The notes under the pieces are model-generated. The model saw nothing but the letters and a program-made list of their open reading frames with translations, ran no database searches and had not been told where the DNA came from. From Clostridiales bacterium UBA6388 (GTDB taxonomy: Bacteria > Bacillota > Clostridia > Oscillospirales > Oscillospiraceae): a stretch of DNA of 16,945 bases. Below, one piece after another: positions 6,367 through 13,915 of the stretch; positions within the stretch are counted from its first letter, which is position 1, and each line of letters opens with the position of its first letter. The stretch spans positions 1 through 16,945 of the forward strand of contig DJQK01000107.1 in assembly GCA_002437575.1 (NCBI GenBank). The letters are read 5' to 3'. A program made the position numbers and the translations under genes.

Positions 6367-7681
6367 GACGCGCCTCCTCCAGAAGCTGCTCGATCGCAAA
6401 GCTGCACCGCGCGCCCTGACACCTTCCCATGCCGCAGCCCACCCGGCGCTTGACGCCGTCTACGGTAACTGCACCGCGGCGGATCGCCTCGAGAATTTCG
6501 CTTTTACTGACGCCCTCGCACCGGCAGACGATCTGCGGGTCGTCCGTTTTCCGGATGGCGCGTCTGTGAGGATCGAACGCCGTATTCGGCTTCGCAGCGA
6601 GCTCGTGCGCGGCCTGTTCGGCCAGATACCGTCCCAGCTCGTTCGCGCACGTCAGCCCCGGCGTTTTGATGCCGATGAGACTGTAAAAGCCGCTTGCCGG
6701 ATGCGCAATGCAAAAATCATGCAGACTCTGCGCATCGGGCGTATACGGATTTGGCCGCACCGCGCCGAACGAGCGGATGATCTGGCGCAGGTCAAGCTCC
6801 GGGAACAGCGTCTTTGCGGCGGCCCGAAGTTCTTGCAAGCCCTCCGGCGTTGTGGCGAAGGGCGTGTGCATCGGCTTGCGCACGCCGCTGATGAGAAGAT
6901 TGCCTTCCGTACAGGCGATGGCGGTGATCCCTTTGCCGCAGCTTGACGCCTGCTCAAAGATCACGCGCCCGGGCCTTCGGGCCATAAGATCGAATACCAG
7001 ATACTCTGCGCCGTCCAGCTTCAGACGCACCGAGGGCGCAAAGACCATTTCCTGCACCGCGCTTGCAGATAGTCCGGCGCAGTTGCAGATCATTTTGCAT
7101 CGGAACGTGCCGCGGGTGGTTTCGACAATATAGCCGCCGCTTTGCTTTTCAATTGCGCGTACTTCTGCGTTGCACAGAAGTCTTGCGCCGTTGGCAGCTG
7201 CGTTTTCGCACGCGGCGATCGCGAGCTTCCATGGGTTCACCGTGCCGGTGCTGGGCGCGTAGAGAGCGGCGGCGACGCCCTTTTTCAGCATCGGCTCCAT
7301 CGCCTGCGCTGCTTCTCCGGATAAAAGCCGCAGGCCGGGCACGCCGTTTTGCATACCGTTTTGCAGCTTCCGCTCCAGGCGGCAGACGGAGTCCCGGTCA
7401 TACGTCACGAGCAGCGAGCCGCACCGGGAAAACGGGACCTCCAGCTCGTCGCACAGCGCCTGCATCCCGGCGTTGCCGCGAACGGTCATCGCCGCCTTCC
7501 GGCTGCCGGGCTTATTATCATAGCCGGGGTAAACGATGGCGGAGTTTGCCCGCGTGATGCCCATGCAGATATCCGCCTCTTTTTCCAGAAGCAGCACCGA
7601 AATGTTCCACCGGCGCAGCTCCCGCGCCGTCATGCAGCCCAGAATGCCGCCGCCGATGACAATGACGTCGAATTGTTCCAT
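6353..7681 (-). CDS. FAD-dependent oxidoreductase (DAO fold) with C-terminal BFD-like [2Fe-2S] domain
   Basis: A 442-aa soluble protein. The N-terminal DAO-type flavin domain begins with VIVIGGGILG (6-15) and has the ...LLLEKE strand that binds FAD ribose. The C-terminal domain (about 380-435) carries CRC (386, 388) and GCGMGRCQGARC (cysteines at 416, 421, 426), the pattern of a bacterioferritin-associated-ferredoxin-like cluster domain. Relatives include GlpA/LhgO-like dehydrogenases for small hydroxy-acids or glycerol-3-phosphate. The ATG at 7681 immediately follows the preceding stop (TGATATG), so reinitiation is likely. A TTG at 7696 is an alternative start, but no better Shine-Dalgarno was seen. 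It forms a pair with the next flavoprotein. Confidence 0.83.
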   Translation of the reverse strand: MEQFDVIVIGGGILGCMTARELRRWNISVLLLEKEADICMGITRANSAIVYPGYDNKPGSRKAAMTVRGNAGMQALCDELEVPFSRCGSLLVTYDRDSVCRLERKLQNGMQNGVPGLRLLSGEAAQAMEPMLKKGVAAALYAPSTGTVNPWKLAIAACENAAANGARLLCNAEVRAIEKQSGGYIVETTRGTFRCKMICNCAGLSASAVQEMVFAPSVRLKLDGAEYLVFDLMARRPGRVIFEQASSCGKGITAIACTEGNLLISGVRKPMHTPFATTPEGLQELRAAAKTLFPELDLRQIIRSFGAVRPNPYTPDAQSLHDFCIAHPASGFYSLIGIKTPGLTCANELGRYLAEQAAHELAAKPNTAFDPHRRAIRKTDDPQIVCRCEGVSKSEILEAIRRGAVTVDGVKRRVGCGMGRCQGARCSFAIEQLLEEARHAAR

Positions 7682-7682
7682 A

Positions 7683-9593
7683 TCAGGTAAGGTCAATGAT
7701 CTCGCCGGGACGGTCTATGGTATAGCCGCCCATGGCCAGAAGCTTCTGCCGGAACGCGTCGCTTTTCAAAATGGAAAGCAGCTCCTGCACAGCCGGCATA
7801 TCCCAGGCATAGTCGGGAATGATCAGATCGTATCGCTCGATACAGACCGGGATAAAGTCCAGATCGTAGAGCTTCGCGGCAGAATAGATGCCCATACCGG
7901 CGTCGGCGCTGCCGCTGGCGATCTGCGCGGCGACGGAGGTATGCGTCAGCTCCTCGCGGTCATAGCCGTAGACGCAGGACGTGTCCACGCCGTCGCGCCT
8001 GCAAAGATGATCGGTCAGGATCCTCGTGCCGGAGCCCTTCTGCCGGTTCACATAGCGGACGCCGGGGCGGGCAATGTCTGCAAATTTTTCAAGGCCCAGC
8101 GGGTTTCCCTTTGCGGCCATCAGCCCCTGCTGCCGGCCCACGCAGGAAACGAGCCTCACGCCGCCCCTGGGGAAATATTTCCGGATAAACGAGCGGTTAT
8201 AGCTGCCGTCCGCGGTATCGAGCAGGTGGCAGCCGGCCGCGTGCGCTTCTTTGCGTCGGATGGCCATAATGCCGCCCATGGAGCCGGCGTGCGACGAGGC
8301 CATATACAAAGCGGGGTCCTTGCGATGCAGAAGATCTGCCAGCTCGTCGAGCAGCGGATCGTGGCTTCCGATGACGACGAGCGTATTTTGAAGCTGTTCC
8401 ATGGGGCGCAGGAGCCTTACCGTTACCTCCGCGCCGGCCTCCACGCCCTCGAGTCCCTGCGGCAGCTCCAGAATACCGTCGGCCTTCATGAACGAGCTGA
8501 CCACGCCGCTTCCGCGGCTCAAGGCGGAAGCCATCAGCCGGCCGCCCACGCAGCCCATGCGGACTCTGACAAATTCTTCGTATTTTAATCCCGACACGAC
8601 CGGACGCGTCAGCGTCGCTTTTGCGTACTGCGGCGCAGACGGCGGCGTTTTCAGCCAGAGGCCGATCAGAGGCTTTAACAGCTGCTCGACGACAATGATG
8701 CCGGAGACCGGATAGCCCGGCACGCCCAAAATCGCCGTTTTGCCCATCAGCCCCAGGATCGCGGGCTTGCCGGGCTTGATGGCGATGCCGTGGTACAGCA
8801 CCTCGCCCAGCTCGCGGATGACACGCGCCGAATAGTCCTCCCGTCCGGCGGACGACCCGGCGTTCAAGATCACCATGTCGCATTCAGAAGCAGCCTTTGC
8901 CGTCATGGCTTTGATTTTTTCGAACTGGTCGGGAACGATGGGATAGACGACGGCCTCCGCGCCCCACTGGCGCACCATGGCAGAAAAGATGGAACCGTTG
9001 AATTCCAGAATGTCGCCGGGCTTTGGGTCGGTGCAGGGCGGAATGATCTCGTCTCCGGTCGGAATGATGCCCACGACGGGCTTGCGGATGACGTTGAGCT
9101 CGAGCACGCCGCCGGCGATCATGGCGCCGATGGCCGCCGGAGAAACTGCCGTATAGCTTGGCAGGATCATCTCTCCGGCGCACACGTCCTCGCCGATCTG
9201 GCGGATATGCTGCCAGGGCGTGGCGGCGCAATGGATGGTCACGGAGCCGTCTTCGTTTTTCACGAGCTCTTCGACCATGATCACCGCGTCGCAGCCGTCG
9301 GGAATGGGGTCTCCCGTGTCCACAACGGTATATTGCGCGGGGCTGAGCGTCACCGGCGTCGTCTGCGTTGCGCCGAAGGTGTCTTTCGCACAGACAGCGA
9401 TGCCGTCCATCGCGCTTGCGGCGTAGTGGGGGGCGCAGATCTGCGCGTAAATGGCCTCCGCTGTGATGCGGCCGCAGCTTTCAAAAACCGGGATACGCTC
9501 TGCTTCGGCGCAGAACCCCCGGCTTTGCAGCAGCGCGAGATATTCCTGCCGTGCCTGCGCCAGCGGAACGTTGGTCAGATATTCAAATCCCAT
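7683..9593 (-). CDS. moeA: MoeA-type metal insertase fused to a periplasmic-binding-protein-like domain
   Basis: A 636-aa cytoplasmic fusion with no signal peptide. Residues 1-400 are a full MoeA: DGIAV with Asp63, GED with Asp136, GDE (180-182), NAGSSAGREDY with Asp253, and KPGKPAILG. These correspond to conserved active-site positions of E. coli MoeA, which inserts the metal oxyanion into adenylated molybdopterin. Residues 404-636 are a PBP_like domain (SSHAGSMGG at 433-441, SADAGMGIYSAA at 562-573), related to the ligand domain of the regulator at 10820. MoeA-PBP fusions are known in anaerobes. The extra domain probably binds the oxyanion or a related ligand. The start at 9593 follows a GGGGGTG site and lies 4 nt after the upstream moeA stop. 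Confidence 0.93.
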   Translation of the reverse strand: MGFEYLTNVPLAQARQEYLALLQSRGFCAEAERIPVFESCGRITAEAIYAQICAPHYAASAMDGIAVCAKDTFGATQTTPVTLSPAQYTVVDTGDPIPDGCDAVIMVEELVKNEDGSVTIHCAATPWQHIRQIGEDVCAGEMILPSYTAVSPAAIGAMIAGGVLELNVIRKPVVGIIPTGDEIIPPCTDPKPGDILEFNGSIFSAMVRQWGAEAVVYPIVPDQFEKIKAMTAKAASECDMVILNAGSSAGREDYSARVIRELGEVLYHGIAIKPGKPAILGLMGKTAILGVPGYPVSGIIVVEQLLKPLIGLWLKTPPSAPQYAKATLTRPVVSGLKYEEFVRVRMGCVGGRLMASALSRGSGVVSSFMKADGILELPQGLEGVEAGAEVTVRLLRPMEQLQNTLVVIGSHDPLLDELADLLHRKDPALYMASSHAGSMGGIMAIRRKEAHAAGCHLLDTADGSYNRSFIRKYFPRGGVRLVSCVGRQQGLMAAKGNPLGLEKFADIARPGVRYVNRQKGSGTRILTDHLCRRDGVDTSCVYGYDREELTHTSVAAQIASGSADAGMGIYSAAKLYDLDFIPVCIERYDLIIPDYAWDMPAVQELLSILKSDAFRQKLLAMGGYTIDRPGEIIDLT

Positions 9594-9597
9594 GGTA

Positions 9598-10818
9598 TCA
9601 CACCCCCGAAATGATCGTGACCTGCACCTGCGCGCCCTGCGGCAGACCCTCGCAGTCGCGGCTGATGCAGAAATAGCCGTCTGCGCCGGCCAGCGTGGTG
9701 ATCAGGCCGGATTTTCCCCGGATGGGCTGCGCGAGGAGCTGTCCGCCGCGTCTTAAAAGACGGCAGCAGCAGTACTCGGCGCGTCCGTGGTTGGCGTTTA
9801 CACTTTCTGTCAGCTGCGCCGAAACGGTGTAAGCTGTCATATCCCGCCCGGTGAGCTGCCCCAAAAGCGGCAGCACGAAAAGCTTCGTGACGAAGTAGGC
9901 CGCCACCGGATGCCCCGGCAGACCGACGATCGGCTTATTCCCGGCTTTTCCGAGGATCGTCGGCTTTCCGGGCTTGACGGCGATGCCGTGCAGAAGAAGC
10001 TCTCCGACCGACTCGATGACGCGGCAGGCCGCGTCCTTCACGCCCACGCTGCTCCCGCCGGACAAAAGCACCGCATCGCACGCCAAAAGCGCCCTGCGCA
10101 CGCCTTGCGCAAGCAGGTCTTCATCGTCCGCAAGGATGCCGTATTGGACGGCCCGGCAGCCGAACGCTTCGAGCATCGCGCCGAGCATGGGACTGTTCAC
10201 GTCACGGACCTGTCCCGGGCCGGGGCTTTGCTGCGGCGGCACCAGCTCGTCTCCCGTGGATAAAATGCCGACGGTGAGCCTTTTTGCGACCGGCACCTGC
10301 ACGCACCCAATGGCAGCCAGCGCGCCGATATCCGCTTCGGACAGCACGCGCCCTTTTTGCAGGACCGGCTTTCCGGGATACACGTCGTCTCCCCGGAAGA
10401 TCATGTTCATGCCGGGTGCGGCAGGCTTTGCGATACCGACCGTTCCGTCGCCGTAATCCTCGGTGTATTCCAGCATGACCACACTGTCTGCGCCCGGCGG
10501 CACGGCGCCTCCGGTGGGAACGGCCGCGCACGCGCCCGCTTCGAGCGCAAGATCCGCGCCCTGCCCCATCTGCACCGCCGTCTGCACCGGCAAAATGGCG
10601 GGGATGGCGTCGCTGCACCCGAAGGTATCCTCCGCGCGAACCGCAAAGCCGTCTACCGTGGAGCGGTCAAAATCCGGCACATATTCCTGCGCCGCGATAT
10701 CCTGCGCCAGCGTCCGGCCCACTGCGCTTTCCAGAGCTGCCGTTTCTGTTCGTTCCAGGGGCGCAAATTCCGAGCGGATCAGCTTCAGGACCTCTTCCGG
10801 TGTTTTCACATACAGCAT
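9598..10818 (-). CDS. moeA: Molybdopterin molybdenumtransferase / metal insertase (MoeA)
   Basis: A 406-aa stand-alone MoeA of normal length, with conserved DGFAV (Asp56), RGDD (142-145), STGDELVPP (187-195), SGGSSVGVKD (253-262), KPGKPTILG and GLPGHPVA (299-306). The ATG at 10818 is chosen because GGAGG precedes it by 8 nt and it follows the regulator stop as TGATATG. A frame extension to 10914 only overlaps the regulator. Two adjacent MoeA proteins are typical of organisms that handle tungsten or both metals, with one possibly specific for each. Which does which cannot be read from the sequence. Confidence 0.95.
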   Translation of the reverse strand: MLYVKTPEEVLKLIRSEFAPLERTETAALESAVGRTLAQDIAAQEYVPDFDRSTVDGFAVRAEDTFGCSDAIPAILPVQTAVQMGQGADLALEAGACAAVPTGGAVPPGADSVVMLEYTEDYGDGTVGIAKPAAPGMNMIFRGDDVYPGKPVLQKGRVLSEADIGALAAIGCVQVPVAKRLTVGILSTGDELVPPQQSPGPGQVRDVNSPMLGAMLEAFGCRAVQYGILADDEDLLAQGVRRALLACDAVLLSGGSSVGVKDAACRVIESVGELLLHGIAVKPGKPTILGKAGNKPIVGLPGHPVAAYFVTKLFVLPLLGQLTGRDMTAYTVSAQLTESVNANHGRAEYCCCRLLRRGGQLLAQPIRGKSGLITTLAGADGYFCISRDCEGLPQGAQVQVTIISGV

Positions 10819-10819
10819 A

Positions 10820-11755
10820 TCAGACCTCCAGAATGCGTTTTCCCAGATCGCGGTAATCGTTGCCGGAAAAGGGCGCGACCTCCCGGCGGAACATCGGCGA
10901 AGACAGAATTTCAAGCATTTTGATCACCGCCGGGGTTTCCAGCGAATCCTTCCGCACGACCAGATCGAAGCGCTCTTCGAGCAGCGGAATGAACTCCAGC
11001 TCCGAAAGCTGCCGTGACACGCGCTCCGTACCGATGGCAAGGTCTGCCTCGCCTGCCGCGATGGCCGCTGCCATGGTCAGATGCGAGGACATGATCGTGT
11101 CGTAGCCCCGCACCTGCGCGGGGTCAATGTGCAGCGCCTTGAGCTGCACGTCCAGAAGAATGCGGGACGACGCGCCGATGCGGCGGTTGAGGATGGAAAT
11201 GTCGTCCCTTCCCAGATCGGCCCAGGTGCGGATGTTTTTGGGGTTCCCCTTGCGGACGTAAAACCCCTGCGGGCGGTAAGACAGGTTGATCAGAACGGCG
11301 CAAACGCCCGGCATCAGGCTGCGCACAAAGCTCTCGTTGAACTGGCTGCCGTCGTATAAATGGCACGCCGCGGCATGGACCTTTTTCTGATACAGCGCCA
11401 GAAGGCCCTCAAAGCTGGAAAGATAGGTGCGGCCCGTGTGGATATCCTCCTGGCGCAGGCAGCTTGCCAGAACGTCCAGCACCACGTCCTGCCCGGAGAT
11501 GATGAGTTCCGGCGCGGCCTTCTCCGGCGGTGTCAGAAGCGTCGAATGCGTGTCGATGCGCTGCACGGCGGCTGTGGAATGCTCATGGCGCGAGCGGGCG
11601 ATGTAGGCGTCGACGTCCTGCTGCGTAAAGCGGACCTTGCGCCCGATCTTGTAGGAATGAATTTCGCCTCTGCGGATCAGATCATAGATCGTCGATTTGC
11701 TCACATGGAGCATCTCCGCGACCTCCTGCGTGGACAGTGACTGGTTCTGCGGCAT
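10820..11755 (-). CDS. Transcription regulator: excisionase/BldC-type HTH plus PBP-like ligand domain
   Basis: A 311-aa cytoplasmic protein. Residues 6-53 (LSTQEVAEMLHVSKSTIYDLI, then RRGEIHSYKIGRKVRF and DVDAYI) are a MerR-like excisionase-family winged HTH. Residues about 84-311 form a PBP_like domain (YPR-QGFYVRKGNP, GASSRILLD, GEADLAIGTERVS), the fold that binds oxyanions. One-component regulators of this build occur beside molybdate and tungstate genes. It heads the cofactor operon and is divergent from aor. The start is the ATG at 11755-11753. Its upstream region has an odd run of eight G rather than a clean AGGAGG. It is the best candidate to bind the TTTC direct-repeat arrays, since BldC-type domains bind direct repeats head to tail. 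That link is inferred. Confidence 0.87.
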   Translation of the reverse strand: MPQNQSLSTQEVAEMLHVSKSTIYDLIRRGEIHSYKIGRKVRFTQQDVDAYIARSRHEHSTAAVQRIDTHSTLLTPPEKAAPELIISGQDVVLDVLASCLRQEDIHTGRTYLSSFEGLLALYQKKVHAAACHLYDGSQFNESFVRSLMPGVCAVLINLSYRPQGFYVRKGNPKNIRTWADLGRDDISILNRRIGASSRILLDVQLKALHIDPAQVRGYDTIMSSHLTMAAAIAAGEADLAIGTERVSRQLSELEFIPLLEERFDLVVRKDSLETPAVIKMLEILSSPMFRREVAPFSGNDYRDLGKRILEV

Positions 11756-11797
11756 TTCCCGTCCCCCCCCTTGGCAGCGTTTCTATGGTATAAAATC

Positions 11798-11826
11798 ATT
11801 ATACCGGAAAAGCCGGGCCGGCACAA
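11798..11826 (-). promoter_or_regulatory. Promoter of the regulator/cofactor operon
   Basis: On the minus strand TTGTGC (11826-11821), a 17-bp spacer and TATAAT (11803-11798) repeat the tupA promoter exactly in both boxes and spacing. It drives the eight-gene run down to mogA, for which no other clear promoter was seen. Confidence 0.72.
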
Positions 11827-11852
11827 GCGTCCGTGGGCGAAGTTATATCATA

Positions 11853-11882
11853 TTTCGCACTGTTTCGTATCATTTCGCGCAG
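11853..11882 (+). promoter_or_regulatory. Operator array 1 between regulator and aor
   Basis: TTTC occurs at 11853, 11863 and 11873, exactly 10 bp apart. The units are TTTCGCACTG, then TTTCGTATCA, then TTTCGCGCAG. It matches the tupA array at about 25 of 30 positions in the same order. A degenerate fourth unit beginning TTAT at 11843 would place the array edge 16 bp from the regulator's -35. Confidence 0.65.
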
Positions 11883-11906
11883 TCCTTCGTCATGCCGTTG
11901 AAAACG

Positions 11907-11946
11907 CTTCGTACAAATTGAGACGGTTTCGTGCAATTTCACACGG
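11907..11946 (+). promoter_or_regulatory. Operator array 2, adjacent to the aor promoter
   Basis: Two clear units, TTTCGTGCAA (11927) and TTTCACACGG (11937), are preceded in the same 10-bp register by weaker ones at 11907 (CTTCGTACAA) and 11917 (ATTG...). The array ends at 11946, 16 bp before the aor -35 box, the same spacing and orientation as at tupA. Confidence 0.62.
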
Positions 11947-11962
11947 AAATACCCGGCGATCC

Positions 11963-11990
11963 TTGCACGGCACGGGAATTCCACTATAAT
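11963..11990 (+). promoter_or_regulatory. aor promoter
   Basis: TTGCAC (11963-11968), a 16-bp spacer and a perfect TATAAT (11985-11990) lie about 30 nt before the first possible start codon. The predicted transcript start is near 11997, leaving a leader of only about 40 nt. Unlike tupA, there is no room for a riboswitch. Confidence 0.75.
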
Positions 11991-12035
11991 TGAAGTATCA
12001 AAAAAGGATATACGGATAAAATGGAGGAATCAAAT

Positions 12036-13853
12036 ATGGCTGGCGCATATTACGAAAAAATGGCACGCATCAACCTGACGACCGGAACGATCACCGTAGA
12101 GTCTCTGGATCTGGAGCTGGCGCACAAGTTCATCGGCGGCCGCGGTCTGGGCACGAAGCTGCTCTATGACGAGGGCGTTGCAACCGTTGACCCCCTGTCC
12201 GCAGAAAACAAGCTGATCTACATCACCGGTCCCATGACCGGCGCAGCGGCCCCGTCTACCGGCCGGTACATGGTCTGCACGAAATCGCCGCTGACCGGCA
12301 TGATCGCCTGCTCCAACTCCGGCGGCATCTGGGGTGCGAAGCTGAAGTACGCCGGATGGGACGCCATCATCGTCGAAGGCGAAGCGCCGGAGTGGACGTA
12401 CATCAACATCGTTGACGACAAGATCGAGCTGCTCGACGCGCGGGAATACTGCGGCGTGATGAGCGAAGAAATGGACGAAAAGCTGCGGGCCAGACACGGC
12501 GCGGAGGCTTCCGTTCTGAACATCGGCCCCGCGGGTGAAAAGAAGGTCCTGCTTGCGGCCATCATGAACGACAAGGACCGCGCTGCCGGCCGCTCCGGCG
12601 TCGGCGCCGTCATGGGCAGCAAGAAGCTCAAGGCCATCGTCGTCAAGGCAACCAGAAAGGCGCTGGACAACATTGCCGACGTGGAAGCGCTGAAAACGGC
12701 GACCAAAAACGCCATGGACATTATCCGGGCCAACCCCGTTACCGGCGCAGGTCTTCGCCAGCTCGGTACGGCGGTGCTGGTGAACATCGTCAACAACATC
12801 GGCGCGTTCCCGACGAAAAACTGGCAGGAAAGCTACTATGAAAAGGGCGAGGATATTTCCGGCGAGGCACTGGCAGAAAAGTATCTGGTCAAGCCCAGCG
12901 CCTGCCACCGCTGCCCCATCGCCTGCGGCCGCGTGGTCAACGTCAACGGCAAGGTCGTCGGCGGCCCCGAGTATGAGCCCCTGTGGGCCTACGGCGGCAA
13001 CTGCGGCAACGACGATCTGAACGTCATCGACGAGTGCAATATGCTCTGCAACGAGTACGGTCTGGACGCCATCTCCGCGCCCTGCACCATTGCTGCGGCG
13101 ATGGAGCTGTACCAGAGAGGCTATATCAAGGAGGAAGAATGCGAAGGCGTTCCGCTGGAGTGGGGCTCTACAAAAGCGCTGGTCGAATGGACGCGGCGCA
13201 TGGGAGACCCGAAGACCGAGCTCGACTGGCTGATGAGCTCCGGCTCGGCCCGGCTGTGCGAGCACTACGGCCATCCCGAGATCTCCATGAGCGTCAAAAA
13301 GCAGGAAATGCCCGCGTATGACGCGCGCGCCATTCAGGGCATCGGCATCACCTACGCCACGTCCAACCGCGGCGGCTGCCATGTCCGCGGCTACATGATC
13401 TCGCCGGAGGTCCTGGGTCTTCCGCAGCAGCTCGACCGCACCGTGACCAACGAGAAGGCCGCGTGGACAAAGACCTTCCAGGATCTGACGGCCGTCATCG
13501 ACTCCATGGGTCACTGCCTGTTCACCTCGTTTGCCATGGGCGCGAAGGAATATACCGATCTTCTCAACGCCGCCACCGGCACCGACTGGACCGTTGAGCA
13601 GGTGCTGCAGATCGGCGATCGCATCTACAATCTGGAGAGAATGTTCAACAAGGCCGCCGGCATGAAGCCCGAGGACGACCGCCTGCCCAAGCGGCTGCTG
13701 GAAGACCCGATCGTCAACGGCCCATCCACCGGCATGGTTTCCAAGCTGCCGCTGACGCTGCCAGAGTACTACGCGGCGCGCGGCTGGGTCGGCGCCTTCC
13801 CCACGGACGAAACGCTGAGAAAGCTGGGCCTGGACGAGTGCGTCGGAAAATGA
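12036..13853 (+). CDS. aor: Tungsten-containing aldehyde:ferredoxin oxidoreductase (AOR)
   Basis: A 605-aa cytoplasmic tungstoenzyme that interconverts aldehydes and carboxylic acids with ferredoxin. Its length is typical of the AOR family. GGRGLGTKLL (34-43) is the N-terminal pterin-binding motif. The [4Fe-4S] ligands are C290, C293 and C297 (CHRCPIAC), with C493 as the expected fourth. GPEYEP (310-315) and His449 (GGCHVRGY) match active-site positions. The two DXXGL-type pterin motifs read NEYGLD (339-344) and DSMGHC (489-493 region), each with one change. The ATG at 12036 is preferred to the one at 12021, because GGAGG at 12023-12027 serves it. No ferredoxin or AorC-type FAD subunit gene is adjacent. 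The physiological aldehyde is unknown. Confidence 0.95.
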   Translation: MAGAYYEKMARINLTTGTITVESLDLELAHKFIGGRGLGTKLLYDEGVATVDPLSAENKLIYITGPMTGAAAPSTGRYMVCTKSPLTGMIACSNSGGIWGAKLKYAGWDAIIVEGEAPEWTYINIVDDKIELLDAREYCGVMSEEMDEKLRARHGAEASVLNIGPAGEKKVLLAAIMNDKDRAAGRSGVGAVMGSKKLKAIVVKATRKALDNIADVEALKTATKNAMDIIRANPVTGAGLRQLGTAVLVNIVNNIGAFPTKNWQESYYEKGEDISGEALAEKYLVKPSACHRCPIACGRVVNVNGKVVGGPEYEPLWAYGGNCGNDDLNVIDECNMLCNEYGLDAISAPCTIAAAMELYQRGYIKEEECEGVPLEWGSTKALVEWTRRMGDPKTELDWLMSSGSARLCEHYGHPEISMSVKKQEMPAYDARAIQGIGITYATSNRGGCHVRGYMISPEVLGLPQQLDRTVTNEKAAWTKTFQDLTAVIDSMGHCLFTSFAMGAKEYTDLLNAATGTDWTVEQVLQIGDRIYNLERMFNKAAGMKPEDDRLPKRLLEDPIVNGPSTGMVSKLPLTLPEYYAARGWVGAFPTDETLRKLGLDECVGK

Positions 13854-13865
13854 TACAATAACAGC

Positions 13866-13897
13866 GCGGGGAGGGGTTAGCCCCTTCCCGCATTTTT
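13866..13897 (+). terminator. Intrinsic terminator/attenuator between aor and moaD
   Basis: An 11-bp stem (13866-13876 with 13881-13891, one G-U pair, loop TTAG) is followed by five T (13893-13897). It starts 12 nt after the aor stop and ends before the moaD ribosome site. No promoter is evident between, so moaD and the ThiF gene are probably read by partial read-through, giving much more aor than moaD message. Confidence 0.85.
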
Positions 13898-13915
13898 CTG
13901 CAAGGAGGCTTTTTC

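Noticed and set aside
12021..12035. Earlier ATG for aor at 12021
   Set aside because: The GGAGG at 12023-12027 lies after that ATG and is ideally placed for the ATG at 12036, which also gives the usual family N-terminus.
12030..13514. A long open frame of 494 codons on the minus strand inside aor
   Set aside because: It is antisense to a well-conserved AOR, has low-complexity Val/Ala/Asp/Gly/Arg composition, no ribosome site and no recognisable domain. It is a GC-rich shadow.
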